Assembly: GCA_902528215.1 (NCBI GenBank)
Contig: CABZRR010000008.1
Coordinates: 1 to 46,978, forward strand
Direction: 5' to 3'
DNA: 46,978 bases
Source of the DNA: an uncultured SAR86 cluster bacterium
Lineage (GTDB): Bacteria > Pseudomonadota > Gammaproteobacteria > Magnimaribacterales > D2472
Shown: in pieces, positions 1-7,966 of the stretch
Layout of the letters: each line of letters opens with the position of its first letter
Numbering within the stretch: position 1 is the stretch's first letter
Notes under the pieces: model-generated
The model's database searches: none
Told to the model about the DNA's origin: nothing
The model's input: only the letters and a program-made list of their open reading frames with translations
Made by a program: the position numbers and the translations under genes

Positions 1-548
1 TACATGCCAATTGCAGGCTTGATAGTTGATGCAGGTGGGTACCTTCCTTGCAAAGCTCTATTAAAAAATGGTTTTTCAGAATCATTAATTAAAGTTTGAA
101 AATCATCCTCATTCATTCCATTTGAAAGCTGATTTATTGAATAAGTTGGAGAACTATATAAAACGTTAATGCCTCCTGAATCTAGGTCGATTGCAACAAC
201 AGCACCTCTTCTGTTACCAAGGAATTTTGCAGCGCTTTTTTGAGCTTCAATGTCTAAATTTGTGTGCAAATCTGCTCCTTGTAAAGGCTCAATGAAAGAG
301 AGTGATTGGACCAGTTTTCCTCTTGCATTTATTTCATATACTCTTTTGCCAGGACTACCGCTTAAATGGTCTTCATATATCTCTTCCAGTCCTGTCCTCC
401 CCTTTATAAGACCATGCGCATAAACTAATTCAGCATCTCTCCAATGGCTTCGAGGTATTTCAGGCATCGATTTAAACTCATCGTCAGATCTTGAGGTATA
501 TCCTAAAACGTGTGAAAAAATATTAGGATATTGTTGATTGGGATTTTG
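1..548 (-). CDS. mrdA: Penicillin-binding protein 2, middle segment (inverted, partial)
   Basis: Read on the minus strand from about 548 down to 1, this open frame encodes the central part of PBP2, the class B transpeptidase that crosslinks peptidoglycan during cell elongation. Visible landmarks, in family order, are the YPNIFSHVLGYTS stretch of the dimerisation domain, GLIKGRTGLEEIYEDHLSG, INARGKLV, LHTNLDIEAQ and finally YPPASTIKPAIGM. That last motif contains the catalytic SxxK box (STIK, equivalent to Ser330 of E. coli PBP2). The frame runs off the window edge just after it. The rest of the same protein continues on the opposite strand from 551, starting about 14 residues further on, so the two pieces face away from each other. 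The frame shows no internal stop. Identity as PBP2 is firm; the orientation is most easily explained as a fold-back chimera and not a real gene structure. Confidence 0.9.
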
Positions 549-550
549 AG

Positions 551-1327
551 ATGAAAGATCCAGGTTTTTTTGAACTACCAGAGACAGGAAGAGTTTTTAG
601 GGGTTGGCGAAAAGGAGGTCATGGCAAAGTGAATATGCACAAAGCATTTTTGGTAAGTTCAAATACTTACTTCTTCTCACTAGCTTATCAGGCTGATATA
701 GAGGAATTGTCTAATCATTTATTCAGCCTTGGTTTTGGACAAAAAGTTTGCAAGGACTGTTACGATGAGGATCAAGCACTAGTTCCCACTCCTGAATGGA
801 AATACAGCGTCATGAATGCAGGTTGGGTTAAAGGTGATACAGTAAATTTAGGTATAGGACAGGGTTATTTATTAGTAACACCTATGCAATTAGCAAACTA
901 TGCTTACCTTCTGGCTAAAAAAGGTATATCAAGCGAGCCTTCCATTGTTACATTTGAAAATGCAAAAAAGTCTCTTAAAATTTGGCAGGATGACAAATTT
1001 CACGAATCGGATTGGAATAAAATGCATCAAGCCTTACTGGGAGTTATTGAAAGTGATTTTGGAACTGCCAGAAGCATTCGTGATCTCAAGGAATTTCAAG
1101 TAGCAGGAAAATCTGGAACGGCAGAGCTTGTCAGTTTGGACAGCAAGGAAGCTTATCAAGAAGTAAGAACTTCAGAATTATTGAGAGATCATTCCATTAT
1201 TATTGCCTTTGGTCCAATGCCTAAACCAAAATATGCAGTCTCAGTGGTAATTGAGAATGGTGAAAGTGGAGGAGCTGTTGCTGGACCAGTTGCAATTGAA
1301 GTTTTAAAGAGCTTAATTAATGAGTAA
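551..1327 (+). CDS. mrdA: Penicillin-binding protein 2, C-terminal transpeptidase part (partial)
   Basis: This is the C-terminal ~258 residues of PBP2. It begins at KDPGFFELP (E. coli FDPGWWQLP) and shows the later active-site motifs: the SxN equivalent SSN at residues 36-38, GIGQGY at 101-106 and KSGT at 187-190, then the closing strands around HSIIIAFGPMPKPKYAV. The ATG at 551 is not a plausible native start, because the catalytic Ser motif and the whole N-terminus are missing. They lie inverted at 1-548. The gene overlaps rodA by 8 bp, the usual mrdA-rodA coupling. In the cell PBP2 works with RodA as the elongasome transpeptidase/glycosyltransferase pair in the inner membrane. If the inversion is an artefact the native gene is intact and extends upstream outside this window. 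Confidence 0.93.
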   Translation: MKDPGFFELPETGRVFRGWRKGGHGKVNMHKAFLVSSNTYFFSLAYQADIEELSNHLFSLGFGQKVCKDCYDEDQALVPTPEWKYSVMNAGWVKGDTVNLGIGQGYLLVTPMQLANYAYLLAKKGISSEPSIVTFENAKKSLKIWQDDKFHESDWNKMHQALLGVIESDFGTARSIRDLKEFQVAGKSGTAELVSLDSKEAYQEVRTSELLRDHSIIIAFGPMPKPKYAVSVVIENGESGGAVAGPVAIEVLKSLINE

Positions 1328-2408
1328 ACAATTTCCAAAAATATATTTTGATCCCTATTTATTTTTGACCCTTTTTTTTCTCTCAACGCTTGGACTTTTT
1401 TTTCTATTTTCTGCATCAAATGCAGATTTCAGCATAGTCTTAAAGCAATCTTTTTATGTTTTCATTGGGTTTGTTATTATGACTTTGGTAAGTCAGCCTG
1501 ATCCTGATATTTTTAGAAGAACCTCCGGATTATTCCTTATTTTTTCATTTTTGCTTTTAGGCTTTACATATTTATTTGGGCCCGAAATTAATGGAGCACA
1601 AAGATGGGTAAGAGCCGGACCTTTTTCTTTTCAATCTTCAGAACTATTGAAGTTAGCATTACCAATTTTTTTAGCCAATTTCTTATTTAATAAAGAACTC
1701 CCAATACAAAGAAAAGAAATATTTATTAGCTTATTAATTATTTTGAGCTGTTTTTTTGTTGTATTTAGACAACCAGATCTTGGAACTGCAATAATTATTG
1801 CTTGCTCAGGACTCTTTGTGCTTTTTCTTTCTGGCTTAAGTTGGAGTTTTATAGGCGGATCTTTTGTCTTATTAATTTTAAGCTCCCCTTTTATTTGGAA
1901 TATTCTTTTGCAACCTTTTCAGCGACAAAGAATTGCAACATTCTTTAATCAAGATATAGATCCATTTGGTGCAAGCTGGAATATAATTCAATCGAAAGTC
2001 GCAATTGGTTCAGGCGGCTTTTTTGGAAAAGGATTCAGAGAGGGATCTCAGACACAGCTAAATTTTCTTCCAGAAACAGAAACTGATTTCATTTTCTCCG
2101 TTATTGGAGAGGAATTTGGATTTATTGGAGTTTTATTATTGCTGATCATTTATCTATTTATCTTATTAAGATGTTTTTATTTGGCTCTTAATGCAAGGGA
2201 TAGATTTTGTAGATTGGTAATCGGAGGACTCACTCTGACTTTTGCTGCAAATTTAATTATAAACTTATGCATGGTGGTGGGGCTACTTCCCGTTGTTGGC
2301 ATGCCTTTGCCATTCATTAGCAAAGGTGGATCATCTTTAATATCATTATTTTTTGCTTTTGGCATAATTACATCAATGAGTACTCATAAAAAATTCTTAC
2401 CTCAATGA
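1320..2408 (+). CDS. rodA: RodA, SEDS peptidoglycan glycosyltransferase
   Basis: RodA polymerises lipid II into glycan strands during elongation and pairs with PBP2. The 362-residue protein is almost entirely hydrophobic with about ten membrane spans. Family motifs are clear: GAQRWVRAGPFSFQSSELLKLA near residues 92-113, RQPDLGTA at 150-157, NFLPETETDFIFSVIGEEFGF around 248-267 (Asp256 matches the essential Asp of the TDFIF motif) and a C-terminal MPLPFISKGGSS at 328-339. Most RodA/FtsW proteins have Tyr where this one has Lys in the last motif (SYGGSS versus SKGGSS). The gene overlaps mrdA by 8 bp at the start and mltB by 4 bp (ATGA) at the end, so translation is probably coupled along the cluster. 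Confidence 0.97.
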   Translation: MSKQFPKIYFDPYLFLTLFFLSTLGLFFLFSASNADFSIVLKQSFYVFIGFVIMTLVSQPDPDIFRRTSGLFLIFSFLLLGFTYLFGPEINGAQRWVRAGPFSFQSSELLKLALPIFLANFLFNKELPIQRKEIFISLLIILSCFFVVFRQPDLGTAIIIACSGLFVLFLSGLSWSFIGGSFVLLILSSPFIWNILLQPFQRQRIATFFNQDIDPFGASWNIIQSKVAIGSGGFFGKGFREGSQTQLNFLPETETDFIFSVIGEEFGFIGVLLLLIIYLFILLRCFYLALNARDRFCRLVIGGLTLTFAANLIINLCMVVGLLPVVGMPLPFISKGGSSLISLFFAFGIITSMSTHKKFLPQ

Positions 2409-3436
2409 AAGTTCTTATTATAATTTTGTGTTTTTTATCAACTGATATTTTTGCTGATTATTCTCAGCATCCAGAAGCGAAAGAGGTTATTGAAACTCTC
2501 GTTAGCGATCACGGATTTGAAAAAAGTTATGTAATTCAGATCCTTGAATCTGCTAAGAAACAAGAAAAGATCCTACAATCAATGTCATCCCCAGCAGAAT
2601 TTACTTGGACTTGGGATAGGTATAAAAAACTCTTTATAGAAGAGAAAAGAATTGTTAACGGTAAAAAATTTATCATAGAGAATGCATCTCTTTTTGATAG
2701 GGTTGAAGAAGATTTTGGAGTACCAAGAGAAATTATTACCTCTATATTGGGAGTTGAAACTAGGTATGGGAAAATTAAAGGCAGCTATAGGGTGCTTGAT
2801 AGTTTAACAACCCTTGGTTTTGATTTTCCAAGAAGATCAAAATTCTTTAAGAGTGAACTTATTCAGTTCTTCGTTCTATCTAGAGATAATAATTTAGACA
2901 TTAATTCAGTCAAAGGATCATATGCTGGTGCGATGGGCTATGGACAATTTATTTCTTCTAGCTACCGAGCCTATGCAATAGATTATGATGGAGATGGGTA
3001 TGCTGATCTATTTAATTCAGTGCCAGATGCTGTTGCCAGTATTGCTAATTATTTAAAAAAACATGGCTGGAAAAGAGATGGCGTAATAATAAAAAAAGTT
3101 CAGTTAAATAATGTAAGTAAGATTTATAAACTTCCAAGTAATTTCAATAAGTTTATTCCACTCCAATATACTGAGGGCATTGAAGAGGAATATATAATTC
3201 AAGAGGGCGACAGCTTACTATCAATTGCAATAGAAAATAACCTTGAACTGAGAAATTTAATGAATATGAATAATATTAAAAATAAAAATCTTATCAAAGC
3301 TGGACAAAAAATCTTGTTGAGCAAGCCAAAAGATCAATATTTTATTGGCGACGATAATTTTATTGCAATTACTAAATATAATCGTAGTCATTTTTACGCA
3401 AAAGCCGTGTATGATTTATCCACTGAATTTAAGTAA
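2405..3436 (+). CDS. mltB: Lytic murein transglycosylase B with internal LysM domain
   Basis: MltB cleaves glycan strands to form 1,6-anhydromuramic ends. The 343-residue protein has a short N-terminal signal-like stretch (MKVLIIILCFLSTDIFA) without a lipobox cysteine. The catalytic Glu lies in ILGVETRYGK (Glu118), followed by GSYAGAMGYGQFISSSY (171-187) and the DYDGDGYADLF segment. Residues about 262-307 form a LysM module (YIIQEGDSLLSIAIENN through LIKAGQKILLS). The family's normal closing block, NFIAITKYNRSHFYAKAV (318-335), follows it, so LysM is inserted within the MltB fold and not added at an end. The order rodA-mltB-dacA is usual in gammaproteobacteria, though rlpA, often found here, is missing. 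The start overlaps the rodA stop by 4 bp. Confidence 0.93.
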   Translation: MKVLIIILCFLSTDIFADYSQHPEAKEVIETLVSDHGFEKSYVIQILESAKKQEKILQSMSSPAEFTWTWDRYKKLFIEEKRIVNGKKFIIENASLFDRVEEDFGVPREIITSILGVETRYGKIKGSYRVLDSLTTLGFDFPRRSKFFKSELIQFFVLSRDNNLDINSVKGSYAGAMGYGQFISSSYRAYAIDYDGDGYADLFNSVPDAVASIANYLKKHGWKRDGVIIKKVQLNNVSKIYKLPSNFNKFIPLQYTEGIEEEYIIQEGDSLLSIAIENNLELRNLMNMNNIKNKNLIKAGQKILLSKPKDQYFIGDDNFIAITKYNRSHFYAKAVYDLSTEFK

Positions 3437-3446
3437 TATTCATATA

Positions 3447-4598
3447 ATGAAAAAAATATTTTATATTATACTTATTGCCACAATTTGCATTGACGCATTT
3501 GCTCAATCGATGGTTCCAAAAGCACCTAAATTAAATTTAGATAGTTACATATTGCTTGAGGCGAGCACCAATACTGTAATAGCTGAATTTAATCCTGATA
3601 ACCAAATTTCTCCAGCAAGCATGACAAAGGTGATGACTGGTTATGTTATAGCTGATCAAATTGATTCTGGTGCAATTAGTCTTGATGACAAAGTTTTGAT
3701 CAGTGAAAAGGCATGGAAAACTGGAGGATCTAAAATGTTTATTGAGGCTGGGAAAAGGATTTTAGTTCGAGACCTATTATCTGGAATAGTAATTCAGTCT
3801 GGAAATGATGCTACTGTTGCAATGGCTGAATATGTTGCTGGTTCTGAAGAGGGATTTGTTGATTTTATGAATGCCTATGCTTCAGAATTAGGTTTAAGTA
3901 ATACTTTGTTTCAAAATGCTGTTGGTTGGACAGACCCAAATCATTTTTCATCTGCTAAAGATTTAGCTAATATCACTAAAGCATTGATTAATAATTTTCC
4001 TGATCACTATGCTACATATAAAGAAAAAGAATTCACATTTAGTGGCATTAGACAGCTCAATAGAAATAAGCTTCTATGGAGAGATGATTCTGTAGATGGA
4101 GTCAAAACTGGACATACTGAGTCAGCTGGTTATTGTTTGATTTCATCTGCTAAGAGAAATGATATGAGGTTAATTGCTGTGGTGGCGGGCAGCCCTTCAG
4201 AAAATGAGAGGCTCATAGCATCTCAAAGACTTCTTGAGTATGGATTTAGATTTTTTGCTACCCAAAAACTAATTTCAAAGGCTACTGAGGTCACTTCTGC
4301 AAAAGTATGGGGTGGCAAGATGGATACAGTTTCTCTAGGAGCAAAAGATGATATTTTGTTAACTTTACCTAGATCTGATTTTAAAAATTTAAAAGCAAAT
4401 TATAATTTTAATAACAATGTTCAAGCTCCAATAACAGTCGGAGATGTAATTGGTGATATTGAATTTATTTCTAACGACCAATTGGTGCTTTCAGTACCTC
4501 TTATTGCAATTGAATCTGTTGAAGCTAAAGGTTTCTTTGGAAGAATTTGGGCTCGAATAGTCTTCTGGATTATGAGTTTATTTTCTATGGGCAAATGA
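3447..4598 (+). CDS. dacA: D-alanyl-D-alanine carboxypeptidase (PBP5/6 type)
   Basis: This enzyme trims the terminal D-Ala from pentapeptide stems. I chose ATG 3447 over the longer open frame because it gives a proper signal peptide (MKKIFYIILIATICIDAFAQS) and avoids overlapping mltB; the protein is then 383 residues, normal for the family. The active-site motifs are SMTK (58-61), SGN (118-120) and KTG (220-222). A beta-rich domain follows, and the protein ends in an aromatic, amphipathic helix (FFGRIWARIVFWIMSLF), the typical membrane anchor of PBP5/6. It starts 10 bp after mltB and overlaps the next gene by 4 bp. Periplasmic release of D-Ala fits with the transaminase-like gene that follows. 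Confidence 0.96.
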   Translation: MKKIFYIILIATICIDAFAQSMVPKAPKLNLDSYILLEASTNTVIAEFNPDNQISPASMTKVMTGYVIADQIDSGAISLDDKVLISEKAWKTGGSKMFIEAGKRILVRDLLSGIVIQSGNDATVAMAEYVAGSEEGFVDFMNAYASELGLSNTLFQNAVGWTDPNHFSSAKDLANITKALINNFPDHYATYKEKEFTFSGIRQLNRNKLLWRDDSVDGVKTGHTESAGYCLISSAKRNDMRLIAVVAGSPSENERLIASQRLLEYGFRFFATQKLISKATEVTSAKVWGGKMDTVSLGAKDDILLTLPRSDFKNLKANYNFNNNVQAPITVGDVIGDIEFISNDQLVLSVPLIAIESVEAKGFFGRIWARIVFWIMSLFSMGK

Positions 4599-5437
4599 CA
4601 GATATTTCAGCAATATATCAAGGTAAATTAAGCACACTTGATAAGATAAGAGTTTCACCTATGTCTCGTGCTTACACATTTTCGGATAGTATCTATGAGG
4701 TAATACCATATTTTTTAGGAAAACCATTGTGCTTTAGAGAGCATTTTGAACGCATGACTGAAAGTGCTAATCAAATGAATATGAATGTTGATTTTAATAG
4801 TGTGGGTCATGATATTGAACAACTTGAATTCGCTTTAGCCGATCAAGATGGTTATATTTATTATCAAATCTCTAGGGGCATTGATATGATTAGATCACAT
4901 CTTTACCAAGATGATCTTGAAATAGAAAGGTTTGGTTATGCAATGCCATCCACTTCGTCTTCCACTCCAATCAGTGCTATGTTGTGTGATGATGACCGAT
5001 GGGGAAAATGTAACATCAAATCAACTTCATTACTTGGAAATGTTTTATCTATGAATAAGGCAAAATCTCTGGGCTGCCAAGAAGTTGTGATGCATCGTGA
5101 TGGTTTTATGACTGAAGCAGGTGCGAGCAATGTATTTTATTTTGATTCTTCAGGAGCAGTAAGAACCTCAGCATTGTCTGAGAATATCTTGCCAGGCATA
5201 ACTAGACAGATCTTAATTAAGGCACTCGAAGGCACCTCATATTGTGTGCAAGAAGGCAAATGTGATGTTGAGGATTTTAATACTTCACCTTGTATATGGT
5301 TAACAAGTTCTACAAAAGGCCTTTTGCCAATAACGAATTTAATCGGTACAGATTATGTATTACAAGAGAATTATAAGGGTTATATAGAAATCTCAGAATT
5401 TTTTAAGTCTGCAATGCAGTCGCATCTTGAAGCTTAA
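4595..5437 (+). CDS. dat: Class IV aminotransferase, probably D-amino acid (D-alanine) transaminase
   Basis: This is a PLP enzyme of the branched-chain/D-amino-acid transaminase fold. The lysine of the IKSTSLLGNVL motif is the expected PLP Schiff base, TEAGASNVFYF is the cofactor-phosphate loop and ILPGITRQI is the third family signature. I take ATG 4595, which overlaps the dacA stop (ATGA) and gives 280 residues; the longer frame from 4547 lies wholly within dacA. The CNIKSTSLLGNVL and WLTSSTKGLLPI blocks resemble Dat more than IlvE, and the place after dacA supports D-Ala metabolism: recycling released D-Ala or making D-Glu. Aminodeoxychorismate lyase (PabC) is the main alternative. The 3' end overlaps the convergent holA by 35 bp. 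Confidence 0.8.
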   Translation: MTDISAIYQGKLSTLDKIRVSPMSRAYTFSDSIYEVIPYFLGKPLCFREHFERMTESANQMNMNVDFNSVGHDIEQLEFALADQDGYIYYQISRGIDMIRSHLYQDDLEIERFGYAMPSTSSSTPISAMLCDDDRWGKCNIKSTSLLGNVLSMNKAKSLGCQEVVMHRDGFMTEAGASNVFYFDSSGAVRTSALSENILPGITRQILIKALEGTSYCVQEGKCDVEDFNTSPCIWLTSSTKGLLPITNLIGTDYVLQENYKGYIEISEFFKSAMQSHLEA

Positions 5438-6401
5438 GAACTAAACTATCTATTTGCCCCCAGGTATTTGCCTTCATAAGACCTTTGTTAATTAAATCAA
5501 TTTTCAGTATTTCTTCATTTAGCTTTAAAAACTCCTCTGGCTTAGCTCGCTTTATTAAATCCAAATAAAGACTAATTTTAGATGACCAAACTCCGCTCTT
5601 AATTAATGCAGATTTCTTATCTTTTGCCTTTAATGACTCCAAGCATGCATTTATAACCTTTGAAATTATCCAAATAATTGGAGCAGAGCTCTGACGATCT
5701 TGCTTTCGCATATAACTAATTGTTTTGAGAACTTTTTTAAAATTTCTTTGAATTAATAAATCTTCAAGCTCAAATGCACTTATGCCAGATCCAAAGATAA
5801 TATGATCTGTTTTTGACTCATCAATAGAATCTTTACTTAAAAATAATAGTTTCAGTAGCGCTACTTCATTTTTTTGACCTAAAAGATTTGCCTCATTGTT
5901 TTGAAAAATTAAACCTCCAAATACTGGAAGCAAGTCTTTTGGCAAAAAGTCTAACTGTCGTTTAAGCCAAATTTTTTCTTCCATAACTTTTAATTTGCTG
6001 CAATTAATAATAAGGCCAAAGGAATCGAAATTTTTTATCCAAGTTCCACTTACTGGAGTTTTCTCAATACTTGATTCAATAATTAATGCGATGTTAGAAG
6101 ATTTAAAAATATGTCCGTCTTCAATAAACGACTTAATTTTTTCTGGAAATTTCCCCGAGGTATGCTTTATGTGAATGATAAGATTTTCTTGAAAAAGAGA
6201 GCCACCTATATTTCTTGAAGTTATTTCTTGAATTGAATCGAGTTCATCTTGAGAGATAGAGACTTTCTCGCTGAACCCTTTAATTTTTAAATTTTCTACT
6301 ATCTTTTTAACAGCATCTTGTTTTAAAACATGTTCGCCGCCAGTTAAAAGGAAATATTTATGATCTTTAGGATCTAAAAAATTTATAAAACTAACTTTCA
6401 A
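5403..6401 (-). CDS. holA: DNA polymerase III subunit delta
   Basis: HolA opens the sliding clamp as part of the clamp-loader complex. The protein is 332 residues (E. coli 343). The N-terminal FLLTGGEHVLKQDAVKKI matches the nucleotide-fold entry of the family, with GGSLFQENLIIHI and the later all-alpha region also fitting; overall similarity is low, as is common for delta. The start is TTG at 6401: an in-frame stop lies directly upstream and the next methionine would lose the conserved N-terminus. It overlaps the lptE stop by 11 bp. The order leuS-lptE-holA is conserved in gammaproteobacteria and strongly supports the call. Its last 35 bp overlap the 3' end of the convergent transaminase gene. 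Confidence 0.88.
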   Translation of the reverse strand: MKVSFINFLDPKDHKYFLLTGGEHVLKQDAVKKIVENLKIKGFSEKVSISQDELDSIQEITSRNIGGSLFQENLIIHIKHTSGKFPEKIKSFIEDGHIFKSSNIALIIESSIEKTPVSGTWIKNFDSFGLIINCSKLKVMEEKIWLKRQLDFLPKDLLPVFGGLIFQNNEANLLGQKNEVALLKLLFLSKDSIDESKTDHIIFGSGISAFELEDLLIQRNFKKVLKTISYMRKQDRQSSAPIIWIISKVINACLESLKAKDKKSALIKSGVWSSKISLYLDLIKRAKPEEFLKLNEEILKIDLINKGLMKANTWGQIDSLVLKLQDATALQT

Positions 6402-6855
6402 TTAACCAATACTCCTGTGCAAGCTTTTCTAGTAAGGAAAATTCCAATTCCTCAATTATTGTTTTTTGCGCAACCAATTCTGACTGCGGATTAGATTCAT
6501 TAACTGGTATCCAACCAGATATTTGAAGAATACCACTTTTACTTTGAGTTGAATTTAAAAAAATATATTCTAGCTCACCAATAACTTCTATTTGTTTTGC
6601 TCTTGCAGCAATTCCTCCGTAAAAATTTTTCTTCCTAAAGTTAATATTTAAAATTTTAAGACTCATATTATCCTCAGATGCGCCTGCAGAAAAATATCTT
6701 ACTGTTTTATTTTTAAAGGAGTCTTTAATACTTGACCCAAAGCTAACTTTTTCTAATTCTATATGTTTTTTTTCAATCCACTGATATTGACAACTTGTGA
6801 TCAATAGAAAATAAATAAGTATTGAGAAATACTTCTTAAATTTATTTTGCCCCAT
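6391..6855 (-). CDS. lptE: LPS-assembly lipoprotein LptE
   Basis: LptE sits in the outer membrane with LptD and helps insert lipopolysaccharide. The 154-residue product from ATG 6855 has a basic N-terminus, a hydrophobic stretch and a lipobox ending in LLITSC, with the lipidated Cys at residue 22. A longer frame begins at 6897 but would place 14 extra residues before the signal peptide and deepen the overlap with the preceding gene. The mature part is poorly conserved; AAGASEDNMSLKILNINF and the tail ending EEYWLIES-like are compatible with LptE. The assignment rests mainly on the lipobox and on the position between leuS and holA. It overlaps the upstream gene by 14 bp and holA by 11 bp. Confidence 0.82.
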   Translation of the reverse strand: MGQNKFKKYFSILIYFLLITSCQYQWIEKKHIELEKVSFGSSIKDSFKNKTVRYFSAGASEDNMSLKILNINFRKKNFYGGIAARAKQIEVIGELEYIFLNSTQSKSGILQISGWIPVNESNPQSELVAQKTIIEELEFSLLEKLAQEYWLIES

Positions 6856-7966
6856 CAAAGAAGTCTTCAAAGCCGGATGGATCATGCCTTCCAACAACTA
6901 AGTTTTCCAGTATTCCTATACCTTTTTCAGAGCCTAGTGTTGCTTTTGCAATTTGATGAGTATGAAAAAAAGTGTAATCACCTGGATCAATTTTAGATAA
7001 GTCCCATACTTCATATCCTGTTTCACTTTCACCTTTCCAAATTCCATGTTTCCATTCATCATGCTGATAACCAATTCCTTTACAGAAAAATATTGGACCC
7101 ATAGTTTCTAACTCTATTTCAAAGTTTTTATTATCCTTCAACACACCGCATATTTTTGCACCAGTAGCCCAACGGGTACCCTTCTTCCAGTATACGGAAT
7201 GATGCAGTGAGTGCATTGTCTCAATTTCAATATCAGTAGGAGCAGAGGACATATCATCATATAGCGGCAATTTGTGCCCAGAAATTTGAGTTGTATTTCC
7301 ATTTTGATCCTGAAATGTACCAAATTGTGTGCAAAATCCATCAAAATGGATCGGAGCCCAACACCAATAAACCCCTGGCTCTTGATTAAGCATACCTGGA
7401 GCGCCACCCTCAGGCTCTCCTACTGGTCTGATACCCCATGATCTGTCCCTTGTGCCGTAAACTGTCTGAGGTTTAAGTGATCCAGCTTCAGTAGATATCT
7501 CACCCGTCCATTTTCCAAGCTGAGTAAACCTAATTGTATTCATAATTGTTCTAGTGCCCTCCATTAATAGGGATCTAGGTTCTTGATGCGCAATAGAGTT
7601 AGCTGAAAATTTGAGATTACAATTTAACTTGTTGTCAGGATCTTTTAATGAGAATGTTAACTCGTTCATTGGCTCGTCAATTGCTAGGCACATAGGACCA
7701 ATATTTATTGGCATTCTATTTTTGTTAAGGCGTTGACTTGCATGAAATGAATACTGCTTACCTTTATATGAAATGCTGAAGTGAGCATCCATAACATGCC
7801 TATTAGGATAAAGGGCTAAACCTATTTCAAAGATGTATTCATTTTCAGGATCCATACCATTAAAGAAATACCTGTCATAGAAATTTCTATCAGTCGAGCC
7901 AGGAATAGTTATTGGTTCTACTGCCTGATGGACAGGGTAGTCGTCGAATGGTGTTATGTAGTTCAT
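6842..7966 (-). CDS. Lipocalin-like DUF7064-type protein of unknown function
   Basis: This 374-residue protein has no signal peptide or membrane span. It is rich in aromatic residues and beta-type sequence. The YGTRDRSWGIRP motif (170-181), FFHTHQIAKAT-type C-terminus and GxGxxENL segment resemble the DUF7064/DUF7065 proteins, relatives of the AttH/CrtC-like carotenoid-hydratase and tocopherol-cyclase beta-barrel fold, which bind hydrophobic ligands. No catalytic role can be assigned. The start codon follows the leuS stop codon with no gap, and its end overlaps lptE by 14 bp. It has therefore been inserted into the conserved leuS-lptE-holA operon and is probably co-translated with it. Family placement is from memory of the motif and is moderate in confidence. 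Confidence 0.6.
   Translation of the reverse strand: MNYITPFDDYPVHQAVEPITIPGSTDRNFYDRYFFNGMDPENEYIFEIGLALYPNRHVMDAHFSISYKGKQYSFHASQRLNKNRMPINIGPMCLAIDEPMNELTFSLKDPDNKLNCNLKFSANSIAHQEPRSLLMEGTRTIMNTIRFTQLGKWTGEISTEAGSLKPQTVYGTRDRSWGIRPVGEPEGGAPGMLNQEPGVYWCWAPIHFDGFCTQFGTFQDQNGNTTQISGHKLPLYDDMSSAPTDIEIETMHSLHHSVYWKKGTRWATGAKICGVLKDNKNFEIELETMGPIFFCKGIGYQHDEWKHGIWKGESETGYEVWDLSKIDPGDYTFFHTHQIAKATLGSEKGIGILENLVVGRHDPSGFEDFFDGAK

Noticed and set aside
1-1327. A phase-variable invertible switch in mrdA
   Set aside because: I saw no flanking inverted repeats or recombinase, about 14 codons are missing at the join, and inactivating PBP2 by switching is implausible; a fold-back artefact is simpler.
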